Position numbers and translations under genes: made by a program. From contig JBBQNM010000012.1 of NCBI GenBank assembly GCA_038329895.1, positions 1 to 40,392 on the forward strand: a DNA stretch of 40,392 nucleotides, written 5' to 3'. Below, piece by piece: positions 1-8,647 of this stretch. Every line of letters starts with the position of its first letter. Within the stretch, counting starts at the first letter, position 1. Origin of the DNA: Mayfieldus sp038329895 (GTDB taxonomy: Bacteria; Actinomycetota; Thermoleophilia; Solirubrobacterales; 70-9). The notes under the pieces are model-generated. The model was not told the origin of the DNA, searched no databases, and saw only the letters and a program-made list of their open reading frames with translations.

Positions 1-456
1 GACACCTTCGTCGCCTGTGGCGTGCTCAGCGACACCTTCGAGACCGCGATCACCTGGGACCGCTTCGAGGACTTTCACGCGGTCGCGATCGAGGCGGCGC
101 GCTCGAAGGTGGCAGAGGTCTGCGGCGGCGCCGCCGACGGGGTCGGATCGCCGCGGGTCAGCTGCCGCTTCACCCACGTCTACCCGGATGGCCCGGCGCC
201 CTACTTCACGGTGCTGGCGCCCGCCGTGCGCGGCGGCGAGGTCGAGCAGTGGGACGAGATCAAGGCCGCGGCCTCAGAGGCGGTGATCGAGGGCGGCGGC
301 ACGATCACCCACCACCATGCGGTCGGCCGCGACCACCGTCCCTGGTACGACCGTCAGCGCCCCGAACCCTTCGCGGATGCGCTGCGTGCCGCCAAAGCCG
401 CGGTCGATCCAGCAGGAATCCTCAACCCGGGCGTACTGGTCGATCCAACCCGATAG
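1..456 (+). CDS. FAD-linked oxidase, C-terminal part (5' truncated by window edge)
   Basis: The reading frame is open from base 1 and ends at TAG 454-456, so only the last 151 residues are present. The segment has the look of the C-terminal cap and FAD-linked oxidase domain of the alkyldihydroxyacetonephosphate-synthase-like (AGPS/GlpC-type) flavoenzymes: a THHHAVGRDH motif corresponding to the family's His-rich active-site loop, then WYDRQRPEPFADALRAAK and the terminal DPAGILNPGVL signature typical of FAD-oxidase C-termini. These enzymes oxidise or alkyl-exchange lipid or hydroxyacid substrates using FAD bound by the missing N-terminal domain. Substrate cannot be judged. It could instead be a D-lactate/glycolate-oxidase-like dehydrogenase, but the HHH motif favours the AGPS group. 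The next gene starts 85 bases downstream on the same strand. Confidence 0.75.
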   Translation, partial: DTFVACGVLSDTFETAITWDRFEDFHAVAIEAARSKVAEVCGGAADGVGSPRVSCRFTHVYPDGPAPYFTVLAPAVRGGEVEQWDEIKAAASEAVIEGGGTITHHHAVGRDHRPWYDRQRPEPFADALRAAKAAVDPAGILNPGVLVDPTR

Positions 457-540
457 TCCGAGCCCCCCGGCGCTACCCTTTCGCGACCGCGTTTGACGCG
501 TTCCGGGCGTTCGTCTGCCGGCCCGGCCGGGCACCTGCCC

Positions 541-1524
541 ATGGAGACGATCACAGACGAACATCCCACCGTCGAGCGGGGGGAGCCTGAAGGCTCGCCG
601 GGCTCCGCGCCCGGGGACGGGGCGGAGACGACGACTGACGTAAAGCCGGCGCGCCCGCCGCTGCGGGCGGCGCTTGTCGCGATCCGTCCCCCCGAATGGA
701 TCAAGAACGTGCTCGTGTTCGCCGGGCTCATGTTCGGCCGCAAGTTCCACGACCCCGGGGCGGTTGCGGACGCGATATTCACCTTCGTCGCCTTCTGCGC
801 GATCTCCAGCGCCGGCTATCTGATCAACGACATAAACGACGTCGAGTTCGACCGCGCCCATCCGAGCAAGCGCAACCGCCCGATCGCGGCGGCGGAGCTG
901 GCGGAGGGAAGGGCGGTCGCATTGGCGATCGCCTTGACGGCGGTCGCCCTCGCCCTCGCGTTTGCCACGGTGAGCTGGCAGGTTGGCCTGATGGTGCTCG
1001 GCTACGGGGTCGCCCAGCTCGCCTACAGCTTCGGGCTCAAGCAGATTGTGATTATCGACGTGATGACGATCGCCGGCCTGTTCATCCTCCGTGTCGCCGC
1101 CGGCGCCCAGGCGGTCGACGTGCATGCGTCGGAGTGGCTGATCCTCTGCACCGGCATGCTCGCCTGCTTCCTCGGCTTCACAAAGCGCCGCCAGGAAGCG
1201 GTCTCCGAGCTTCACCAGGGGACCGAGAGCCGACCCGTGCTCGAGCACTACTCGCTTCCCTTCCTCGACCAGATGGTCGCGATGGTGACCGCGGGGACCG
1301 TGCTCACCTACGCCATCTACACCGTCAACTCGCCGCTGATCGGCAACGAGATGATGTGGACGATCCCGCCGGTGGTCTACGGGCTGTTCCGCTACCTCTA
1401 CCTGATCTACGACCGCGCCGACGACCGCTCAACCGCAGCGATCGTCAGCGAGGACAAGGGCATGATCGCCGCCGGCGCCACCTTCGCGATCGTCGCCTTC
1501 CTGCTGCTGTACGTCTTCAACTAG
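541..1524 (+). CDS. UbiA-family prenyltransferase, decaprenyl-phosphate phosphoribosyltransferase-like
   Basis: A 327-residue polytopic membrane protein. The first Asp-rich motif NDINDVEFDRAHPSKRNRPI (residues about 94-113) closely follows the pattern of actinobacterial 5-phosphoribosyl-1-pyrophosphate:decaprenyl-phosphate phosphoribosyltransferase (Rv3806c-type UbiA proteins), which make the arabinose donor precursor for cell-wall arabinan. This is family knowledge; the actual acceptor here is inferred. About eight or nine hydrophobic helices follow, with a second polar loop FLGFTKRRQEA and a further DRADDRS loop. The ATG at 541 is chosen; an in-frame TTG at 493 would add 16 residues before a poorly conserved, charged N-terminus, and neither start has a clear Shine-Dalgarno sequence. 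The stop codon overlaps that of the convergent gene through a shared CTAG at 1521-1524. Confidence 0.82.
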   Translation: METITDEHPTVERGEPEGSPGSAPGDGAETTTDVKPARPPLRAALVAIRPPEWIKNVLVFAGLMFGRKFHDPGAVADAIFTFVAFCAISSAGYLINDINDVEFDRAHPSKRNRPIAAAELAEGRAVALAIALTAVALALAFATVSWQVGLMVLGYGVAQLAYSFGLKQIVIIDVMTIAGLFILRVAAGAQAVDVHASEWLILCTGMLACFLGFTKRRQEAVSELHQGTESRPVLEHYSLPFLDQMVAMVTAGTVLTYAIYTVNSPLIGNEMMWTIPPVVYGLFRYLYLIYDRADDRSTAAIVSEDKGMIAAGATFAIVAFLLLYVFN

Positions 1525-2258
1525 CTAGCCGGCTCCTCAGCATGCAGCGCCCGCGAGAGCCAGCGCACGGCGAACAGCAGCGCGATCACCACACAGACCG
1601 CTCCGATGACCAGCGGATCGGTTGGGTGCAGGTGCTCCAGCCGGCTGCCGAGGTAGGTCGAGAGCACGGTGATCGGCAGATAGCCAACGGCGGTCGTCCA
1701 GGTGTAGCGCCAGGGCGGCACGCGGGCGGCGCCGGCCGCGTAACAGACCAGGCTGAAAGGCAGGATCGGGATCAGGCGGACCGTCAGCAGCAGGGTGATG
1801 CCACCCCGGGCAACCATCGCCTCGGCGCGGCCGAATCGCTCGGCGCCAAATAGGCGGTGCAGGAGCGGGTGTGCGACCGATCCCCCGATCGCATACGCAG
1901 CCCAGGCGTTCAGCATCCAGCCGGTCATCACCAGCGCCAGGCCGGGGCCGAAGCCGTAGACGAAGCCGGCAGCCGCGTCGACGATCTCTGCCGGATAGAA
2001 GAGGACCGCGTGGATAAGACAGATGCCAAGCACGATCAGCGGCCCGGCGACGCCGAGGCCATGGATCGCCTCCCGCACCCCCGCGGTGTCGCCGTGCACC
2101 GCCGCGTCAACCGCCTCCCGCAGTGGATCGACGGTGAGGACGGCGACGGTCATCGCCGCCAGGGTCGCGATCACGACGAGCACCGCGGCGAGCGAGACCC
2201 TCGCCGGTAGCTCAGTGCGAGCGGCCGTCGTGGTGACGGTCGGCGGGAGGTCCTTCAT
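1521..2258 (-). CDS. TVP38/TMEM64 (VTT domain) membrane protein
   Basis: A 245-residue integral membrane protein with an N-terminal helix (residues about 21-42) and a VTT/SNARE-associated domain. The family-typical core is visible as FYPAEIVDAAAGFVYGFGPG (about 88-107), then MLNAWAAYAIGG, and a second re-entrant segment RLIPILPFSLVCYAAG. DedA/TVP38 proteins are proposed lipid scramblases or transporters needed for envelope homeostasis; the specific substrate is unknown. It is the last gene of a three-gene minus-strand operon in which each start overlaps the previous stop by ATGA (2255-2258 and 2575-2578), indicating translational coupling. It converges on the UbiA gene with overlapping stops. 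Confidence 0.85.
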   Translation of the reverse strand: MKDLPPTVTTTAARTELPARVSLAAVLVVIATLAAMTVAVLTVDPLREAVDAAVHGDTAGVREAIHGLGVAGPLIVLGICLIHAVLFYPAEIVDAAAGFVYGFGPGLALVMTGWMLNAWAAYAIGGSVAHPLLHRLFGAERFGRAEAMVARGGITLLLTVRLIPILPFSLVCYAAGAARVPPWRYTWTTAVGYLPITVLSTYLGSRLEHLHPTDPLVIGAVCVVIALLFAVRWLSRALHAEEPAS

Positions 2259-2578
2259 CCGCCGTGGATCGGGAGATCGGAGGCCAGTTCGACCTTGCCG
2301 CCGCGCCTGAATTCCAGGTCGACCGTCTCGTGCTTTCGGTAGGTGCCCGCGATGCCGGCCAGCATCGATAGCCAGCGGACGCCGGTCAGCTTCTTTTCCT
2401 TGACGATCGGGCGGCTGAAGACGATTTCGCCGCCGCTGACCCGGTAGTCGTCGCCGTCGCTCTGCTCGACGCCGTTGATGAATACCGTGAAGGGCGACTC
2501 GGCCCCACCCGGCAGCCTGACGCGATTGCCGACCGCGACGCTGCCGTCCGGGACCCCGTGGCCCTCGGCGGCGCTCAT
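2255..2578 (-). CDS. hypothetical protein, small beta-rich
   Basis: Not recognised. A 107-residue soluble protein without signal peptide or clear transmembrane segment. The alternating hydrophobic/polar pattern (FTVFINGVEQSDGDDYRVSG, then GEIVFSRPIVKE, then VDLEFRRGGKVELASDL) suggests a small beta-sandwich or barrel. It sits between a 117-residue hypothetical protein and the TVP38-like membrane protein and overlaps both by four bases (ATGA), so the three are probably translated from one message. No catalytic motif is visible. It is supported as a real gene by the two coupled overlaps and by coding-like composition, not by recognised homology. Confidence 0.65.
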   Translation of the reverse strand: MSAAEGHGVPDGSVAVGNRVRLPGGAESPFTVFINGVEQSDGDDYRVSGGEIVFSRPIVKEKKLTGVRWLSMLAGIAGTYRKHETVDLEFRRGGKVELASDLPIHGG

Positions 2579-2928
2579 CGGCTCGCTCCGGTCAGCGCCT
2601 CGCCGACCGCGTCGAAGGGGTTCTGGCCATCCCGCAGCTCCAGCTGCGTTCGTCGTATCCCGCCCCGGTAGGGCACCAAAGTCCCGTCGCCCATCACATC
2701 GAGGCCGGCGTCGCGGCCCCGCAGCAGGCCCCCGGTCGAGATCTCGAGCCGCGCGTGTACCTGCTCTGCGGGCTCGAAGTCGCGCAGCGAGCCCACTCTG
2801 TCCAGCGGGCCCTCGGAGCGGATTGCCTCAGCCAGTCGTCGCAGCTCGTCGATCGCTTGCTCGAGGACGTCGAACTCCTCCCGTGTGACAGCCGATCCGT
2901 GCCGGATCGTCAACTTCCAGGCGGACAC
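2575..2928 (-). CDS. hypothetical protein, first gene of TVP38 operon
   Basis: Not recognised. A 117-residue soluble protein beginning MSAWKLTIRHGSAVTREEFD, with a predicted amphipathic helix (residues about 16-40, EEFDVLEQAIDELRRLAEAI) and a C-terminal half rich in charged beta-like segments (VHARLEISTGGLLRGRDAG). The beta-helix-beta start and the phrase VHARLEIS could fit a small ligand-binding or adaptor fold, but nothing specific can be assigned. The ATGA overlap with the next gene shows it belongs to the operon with the 107-residue protein and the TVP38-like protein. Only 37 bases separate it from the end of citrate synthase upstream on the same strand, so co-transcription with gltA is possible. 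Confidence 0.65.
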   Translation of the reverse strand: MSAWKLTIRHGSAVTREEFDVLEQAIDELRRLAEAIRSEGPLDRVGSLRDFEPAEQVHARLEISTGGLLRGRDAGLDVMGDGTLVPYRGGIRRTQLELRDGQNPFDAVGEALTGASR

Positions 2929-2965
2929 GTCTTGAGCCTACGAGAACCGCGCGAAGGAATCCTGC

Positions 2966-4375
<1,410 letters not shown>

Positions 4376-4477
4376 CGCCTCTCCTAGACCTCGATTGCCT
4401 GAGACCGAATTCTCGCAGCTTGCGGCCACCGAGCGTGCAGAATCCACCAGACGCCCGTGGAAAGGAACGCCTCCGAG

Positions 4478-5218
4478 ATGCCGAACGGCGACCAGCGCAA
4501 GCGACACGCCCTGCAGCTTTTCGAGGGGCTGCCGGACCGCTACGACGAGCTCGGTGCGGCGCTGAGCTTCTGGCAGGACCCGCGCTGGCGCCGGGCGATG
4601 GTGACCGCCGTGCACGCCGGGGCGGGCGACCGCGTCCTCGACGTCGCGACCGGAACCGGCCTCGTCGCCCAGCAGCTGGTGCATCGCTACCGCTGCCGCG
4701 TTGTCGGACTCGACCAGAGCGCCGCGATGCTTTCCCGGGCCGACGCCAAGTTGGCCTCCGATCCCCAGTTCGCCGGGCGCGTTGAGCTGGTCGAGGGTGA
4801 GGCCGAGCGCCTGCCGTTCGCCGACGCCGAATTCGACCATCTCACCTTCACCTATCTGTTGCGCTACGTGGACGACCCGGCTGCGACCCTGCGTGAGCTG
4901 GCAAGGGTGGTACGGCCCGGCGGGCGAATCGCCTGCCTGGAGTTCTGCGTCCCTCGCGGGCCCGTGTTGCGGCGTGGTCCCCTGTTCTGGGCCTGGCGGC
5001 TCTACACTCGCGCCGTGCTGCCGACTCTTGGCCGGCTGGGTGGGCGCGACTGGTACGACGTCGGCCGCTTTCTTGGGCCAAGCATCGAGGGCTTCTACGC
5101 ACGTTGGCCGCTGCAGCGCCAGCTCGAGCTGTGGCGCAGCGCCGGGATCGGCGACGTGACGGCGAGGCGCATGAGCCTCGGTGGAGGTGTCGTCATCTGG
5201 GGCTTGCGTGAAGGCTGA
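4478..5218 (+). CDS. UbiE/MenG-type SAM-dependent methyltransferase
   Basis: Probably demethylmenaquinone methyltransferase, the last step of menaquinone synthesis, which would fit the complex I genes in this window. The 246-residue protein has the UbiE-like N-terminus ALQLFEGLPDRYDELGAALS, SAM motif I VLDVATGTGL (about residues 53-62), acidic motif II VVGLDQSAAML, motif post-I AERLPFADAEFDHLTFTY and motif III LARVVRPGGRIACLEF. Motif order and the C-terminal FYARWPLQRQLELWR helix fit the UbiE/COQ5 group, but a few Class I methyltransferases of other specificity look alike. ATG 4478 is preferred; a GTG at 4457 in frame would add seven residues. The gene is divergent from gltA and overlaps the next gene's start by 11 bases. 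Confidence 0.75.
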   Translation: MPNGDQRKRHALQLFEGLPDRYDELGAALSFWQDPRWRRAMVTAVHAGAGDRVLDVATGTGLVAQQLVHRYRCRVVGLDQSAAMLSRADAKLASDPQFAGRVELVEGEAERLPFADAEFDHLTFTYLLRYVDDPAATLRELARVVRPGGRIACLEFCVPRGPVLRRGPLFWAWRLYTRAVLPTLGRLGGRDWYDVGRFLGPSIEGFYARWPLQRQLELWRSAGIGDVTARRMSLGGGVVIWGLREG

Positions 5219-5954
5219 CTCGCCCCGCCCCGCCTTCTATGCTCTCCGCCCCGGCGGCTGGCGCGATCTGGTCACGGTCCTTCATCCGCCCTACACGCTC
5301 TGGCACCTGAGTTACGTGGCGATTGGAGCCGCGGCCGCGCCGCAGATCCATGCCAACCGCCTCGCGGCGGCGATTGCCGCCTTCTTTCTCGCGGTGGGCG
5401 TGAGTGCCCACGCCCTTGACGAGCTGAACGGGCGGCCACTCGGCACCCGTCTGTCCGATCGGACTTTGGTCGGGCTTGCCGTTCTCGGCCTCGGCGGCGC
5501 GCTAGCGATCGGCATTGCGGGCCTGTTCGTCGTCTCGGTCACCCTCGCTCCCTTCATCGTGGCCGGGGCCTTCCTGGTCGTCGCGTACAGCCTGGAGCTG
5601 TTCAAAGCGCGCTTCCACACCGACTTCTGGTTCGCTGCGGCCTGGGGAGCATTCCCGGCGCTGACCGGTTGGTGGTCGAACGCACTCGGGGTGCACGACG
5701 CAGGCCAGGCGATCGCCGGGGCGGGGGCGGCGCTGGGTTGCTTCTGGGTAACCATCGCGCAACGGCGCCTCTCCACGCCGGTGCGTGAGCTGCGGCGGCG
5801 CACCCTGGCGGTGAGCGGCGAGCAGCGCTTGGCCGGCGGCGCTTCACGTGAGCTGACGATGGAAAGCCTTGCCGCACCCCTCGACGGCGCGCTGCGCGCT
5901 CTCTCGGTCGCAATGCCTGTGCTCGCGGCCGGGCTCGTGGCCTTGCGTCTCTAG
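5208..5954 (+). CDS. polytopic membrane protein, distant UbiA-superfamily-like
   Basis: A 248-residue membrane protein with about seven or eight hydrophobic segments. Its overall plan recalls UbiA prenyltransferases: an N-terminal LVTVLHPPYTLWHLSYVAIG, then a polar loop AHALDELNGRPLGTRLSDR at the place where UbiA proteins have NDxxDxxxD, then LELFKARFHTDFWFAAAWGA. The canonical Asp-rich motif is not intact, so enzymatic prenyl transfer is uncertain; this is a structural impression and not firm homology. GTG 5208 lies inside the end of the methyltransferase (stop 5216-5218), so the two are translationally coupled and may both act on quinones or isoprenoids (inference). In-frame GTGs at 5181 and 5187 are alternatives. 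Its TAG overlaps the convergent PfkB stop via CTAG 5951-5954. Confidence 0.55.
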   Translation: MKADSPRPAFYALRPGGWRDLVTVLHPPYTLWHLSYVAIGAAAAPQIHANRLAAAIAAFFLAVGVSAHALDELNGRPLGTRLSDRTLVGLAVLGLGGALAIGIAGLFVVSVTLAPFIVAGAFLVVAYSLELFKARFHTDFWFAAAWGAFPALTGWWSNALGVHDAGQAIAGAGAALGCFWVTIAQRRLSTPVRELRRRTLAVSGEQRLAGGASRELTMESLAAPLDGALRALSVAMPVLAAGLVALRL

Positions 5955-6886
5955 TCCGATTCCGGGTAGGCGGAAATGGCCTCGAACTGTGTCATCTGCC
6001 GCAGTGCCTCGAAGCGCTCGTCGATCTCGGCCCTCTGCAGGCGGGCGACCCGCTCGATTCCGAACTCCTCCACGTTGAAGGAGGCGAGCACCGTTCCGTA
6101 GCCCATCGCCCGCCTCAGCGTCGTTTCGTCCGGCTCGCCGCCCTGGCTGTCGAGGTAGCCGAGAAAGCCGCCCGCGAAGCTGTCGCCGGCGCCGGTCGGG
6201 TCGCGCACGTCCTCGAGCGGATAGCCGGGCAGGGCGAAGAATCCGGACTCGGTGAACAGCGCCGCCCCGTACTCGCCCTGCTTCGCGACCACGGCGCGCG
6301 GGCCCATGCCGGTCACCCTGCGGGCGGCGCGAGCCAGGTTGGGCTCCTCGGTCAGCTCGCGGATCTCGGCGTCGTTGATGATCACGCAGTCCACCTCGGC
6401 GATCGCCGCCAGCAGCGACTCGCGCGCCGTCTCTATCCACATGTTCATCGAGTCGAGCGCCGCGAAGCGAGCCGCTTCGCACTGCGCCCTCACCTGGCGC
6501 TGCAGGTCGGGCTGGATGTTGGCGAGGAACAGCATGTCCGCCGAGCGTGAGGCGTCGGACAGCTTCGGCTCGAAGTCGCCGAAAACGTTGAGCTGGGTGT
6601 CATCCGTGTGGGCGATGTTGAGGTCGTAGTCGTAGTGGCCGCGCCAGAAGAAGGTCTTGCCGCCCTCGACCCGTTCGATGTCCTCGGTGGCGATGCCGTG
6701 GTCCTCGAGCACCGCGAGCTCGTCGGGCCCGAAGTCGTCTCCCACCGGGCCCACCACACGCACGTCGCTGAAGAAGCTGGCGGCGAGCGAGAAGTGAACG
6801 GCGGAGCCGCCGAGCATCCGCTCACGCTCCCCGAACGGGGTTTTGACCGAGTCGAAGGCGATCGATCCAACTGCTGTCAGCGACAA
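5951..6886 (-). CDS. PfkB-family carbohydrate/nucleoside kinase
   Basis: Cytoplasmic ATP-dependent kinase of the ribokinase/PfkB superfamily, 311 residues. The N-terminal glycine-rich lid region MLGGSAVHFSLAASFF (about 24-39), the central VIINDAEIRELTEEP segment and PfkB signature 2 DPTGAGDSFAGGFLGYL (229-245, catalytic base Asp235) are intact. Sugars or nucleosides are possible substrates; the sequence does not decide. The start is a TTG at 6884-6886, supported by GGGAG seven bases upstream and by the good match of the following residues (LSLTAVGSIAFDSV) to the family's N-terminus. No downstream ATG would keep the first beta strand. It is convergent with the UbiA-like gene and divergent from an exported protein. 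Confidence 0.85.
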   Translation of the reverse strand: MSLTAVGSIAFDSVKTPFGERERMLGGSAVHFSLAASFFSDVRVVGPVGDDFGPDELAVLEDHGIATEDIERVEGGKTFFWRGHYDYDLNIAHTDDTQLNVFGDFEPKLSDASRSADMLFLANIQPDLQRQVRAQCEAARFAALDSMNMWIETARESLLAAIAEVDCVIINDAEIRELTEEPNLARAARRVTGMGPRAVVAKQGEYGAALFTESGFFALPGYPLEDVRDPTGAGDSFAGGFLGYLDSQGGEPDETTLRRAMGYGTVLASFNVEEFGIERVARLQRAEIDERFEALRQMTQFEAISAYPESD

Positions 6887-6965
6887 AACGGCACTCCCAA
6901 ACTTGGCTCGAAATTGTGTCCAGGCGCCGAAGAGCCGTCAGATCGGTCACCTACGATCCGCGGCC

Positions 6966-7634
6966 TTGCGACGAAGGCACGTGATCCTAGCTTTGGCCGC
7001 GGTGCTGGTGATCGCCGTGGCGGTCCCCGCGCTCGGCAGCGGGGGCACGCTTTTCGGTCTGGCGACCCACGCGAACAAAAAGGCCGAGCGCGCGCTTCAT
7101 CGTTCCAAGCGGGCGCTGAAGCGAGCAAGCCGGGGTTTGAAGCGCGGGCACAACGCTCGGCTGCTCGCCAGCGGAGTGAGCCAGACCGTCGACTCGACGC
7201 GGGTCCAGTCGGCCGTGGCTTCCGGCCCCGACTCCACGAACATCGACACCAGCTTTGAGGACCTCGGTGGCCCGCGGCTGGCCGTCACCGTTCCCTCCTC
7301 GGGTCTGATCGAAGTCTGGGCACAGGTGACGATGTCCGACGACGGCACCGTGTCGCTGTACCAGGACGGACAGCCGATGCCGGGGCAGAGCCAGTTTTGC
7401 GATAGCACAGGCTCTAACGCCGGCGCCCTGATGTCCTCCTCGGCGGGACAGCCAATCACGATCGCGACCCCCGGCACCCTGGGGATCATCTGCGGTACGG
7501 ACGGCGCCCCAGGGCCGGTCCTCTTCAAGACCTCGGCCGGCCAGCACACCTATGAGCTTCGCTACGCCACCTGCGGCTGCGCGGGCTCGGTCGACTTCAC
7601 TGACCGAAAGCTGTTCGTCGCGCCTCGTCTCTGA
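6966..7634 (+). CDS. exported hypothetical protein with basic helical stalk
   Basis: Not recognised by function. From TTG 6966 the product is 222 residues: a short basic N-region LRRRHV, a hydrophobic segment ILALAAVLVIAVAVPALGSGG acting as signal peptide or anchor, a Lys/Arg/Ala-rich helix with the repeated spacing KKAERALHRSKRALKRASRG, and then a Ser/Thr/Gly-rich globular beta domain with four late cysteines (QFCDSTG, GIICGTD, TCGCAG). Such stalk-plus-beta-domain secreted proteins are common in Thermoleophilia (family impression). The frame stays open back to 6843, but that would overlap the divergent PfkB start; GTG 6981 is another start option. It lies 37 bases before the oxidoreductase gene. 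Confidence 0.6.
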   Translation: MRRRHVILALAAVLVIAVAVPALGSGGTLFGLATHANKKAERALHRSKRALKRASRGLKRGHNARLLASGVSQTVDSTRVQSAVASGPDSTNIDTSFEDLGGPRLAVTVPSSGLIEVWAQVTMSDDGTVSLYQDGQPMPGQSQFCDSTGSNAGALMSSSAGQPITIATPGTLGIICGTDGAPGPVLFKTSAGQHTYELRYATCGCAGSVDFTDRKLFVAPRL

Positions 7635-7671
7635 GCATCGCATCGCCAGGTGCGACAGACTCCCCACCGCT

Positions 7672-8622
7672 GTGAAGGCTGTGCAGATCAAGGAGTTCGG
7701 CGGTCCCGAGGTGCTCGAGCACACCGAGCTGCCGAACCCCGAGCCCGGTGACGGTGAGGTGCTGGTGCAGGTCGTGCGCTCCGGCATCAACTTCGCCGAC
7801 ACCCACGTGACCCGCAACGACTACCTGGCTGACCAGCAGCTGCCGCTGGTACCGGGTGCTGAGATCAGCGGCACGACACCCGACGGCCGTCGGGTCGCGG
7901 CGCTGCTGATGAACGGTGGCTACGCGGAGCAGGTCTCGGTCCCCGAGGCTGCGCTTATCCCGGTGCCGGACGAGGTCGACGACGACCAGGCCGCGGCGCT
8001 GCTCTTGCAGGGCCTCACCGCCTGGAGCCTGCTCAACCTCTCGGCCCGGGTCGAGTCCGGCGAGAGCGTCGTGGTGGAGGCCGCCGCGGGCGGAACCGGC
8101 AGCCTTTCCGTGCAACTCGCAAAGCGCGCCGGCGCCGGCCGGGTGATCGCCCTCGCCTCCAGCGAGGAAAAGCGGGCGCTGACCCTCGAGCTGGGTGCCG
8201 ACGCCGCCGTCGACTCTCGCGCCGACGACCTGGGCGAGCAGATCCTCGCCGCCAACGACGGGGAGATGGTCGACGTTGTGCTGGAGATGAGCGGCGGTGA
8301 GGCATTCGAGGCGACTCTTGGGGTGCTGGCGCCGTTCGGCCGCCTTGTGGCATTCGGGATTGCCTCGCGCGAGGAGAACGAGGTCCGCACCGGAACTCTG
8401 ATGCGCAGTGGCCGCGCCGTGATCGGCTTCTGGCTCGTTCACCTGTTCAGCCGCCCAGACGTTCTGCGCCGCGGCATCGAGGAGCTTTTCGGCGGCGCCG
8501 CAAGCGGCGAACTGAAGGCTGTGATCGGGGACGTTTACCCGCTCTCGGAGGCGCAGCGCGCACACGAGGACATCGCGGGCCGGCGCAGCCAGGGCAAATT
8601 GCTGCTGGACCCCAGCCGTTAG
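7672..8622 (+). CDS. zinc-independent medium-chain dehydrogenase (quinone oxidoreductase-like)
   Basis: A 316-residue NADPH:quinone oxidoreductase-type MDR enzyme. It begins VKAVQIKEFGGPEVLEHTEL, the classical QOR start, has the substrate-side GINFADTHVTRNDY and PGAEISGT motifs, and the Rossmann loop AAAGGTGSLSVQLAKRAG (about residues 141-158). The cysteine cluster of the structural zinc in alcohol dehydrogenases is absent, which supports the zinc-independent QOR/crotonyl-CoA-reductase-like group. It would reduce quinones or enones with NADPH in the cytosol; the substrate is not deducible. GTG 7672 is chosen because it opens the conserved N-terminus; the longer open frame to 7552 runs through the upstream gene. 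The DEAD-box gene follows after 25 bases. Confidence 0.82.
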   Translation: MKAVQIKEFGGPEVLEHTELPNPEPGDGEVLVQVVRSGINFADTHVTRNDYLADQQLPLVPGAEISGTTPDGRRVAALLMNGGYAEQVSVPEAALIPVPDEVDDDQAAALLLQGLTAWSLLNLSARVESGESVVVEAAAGGTGSLSVQLAKRAGAGRVIALASSEEKRALTLELGADAAVDSRADDLGEQILAANDGEMVDVVLEMSGGEAFEATLGVLAPFGRLVAFGIASREENEVRTGTLMRSGRAVIGFWLVHLFSRPDVLRRGIEELFGGAASGELKAVIGDVYPLSEAQRAHEDIAGRRSQGKLLLDPSR

Positions 8623-8647
8623 CCGCACGCTACGCTGACCGGCCGCT

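Noticed and set aside
274..1248. Long minus-strand open frame opposite the UbiA gene
   Set aside because: Charged, low-hydrophobicity composition typical of antisense shadow in GC-rich DNA; the plus strand encodes clear family motifs.
4376..4840. In-frame N-terminal extension of citrate synthase to 4840
   Set aside because: It overlaps the divergent methyltransferase gene and lies upstream of a strong ribosome site with ATG at 4375.
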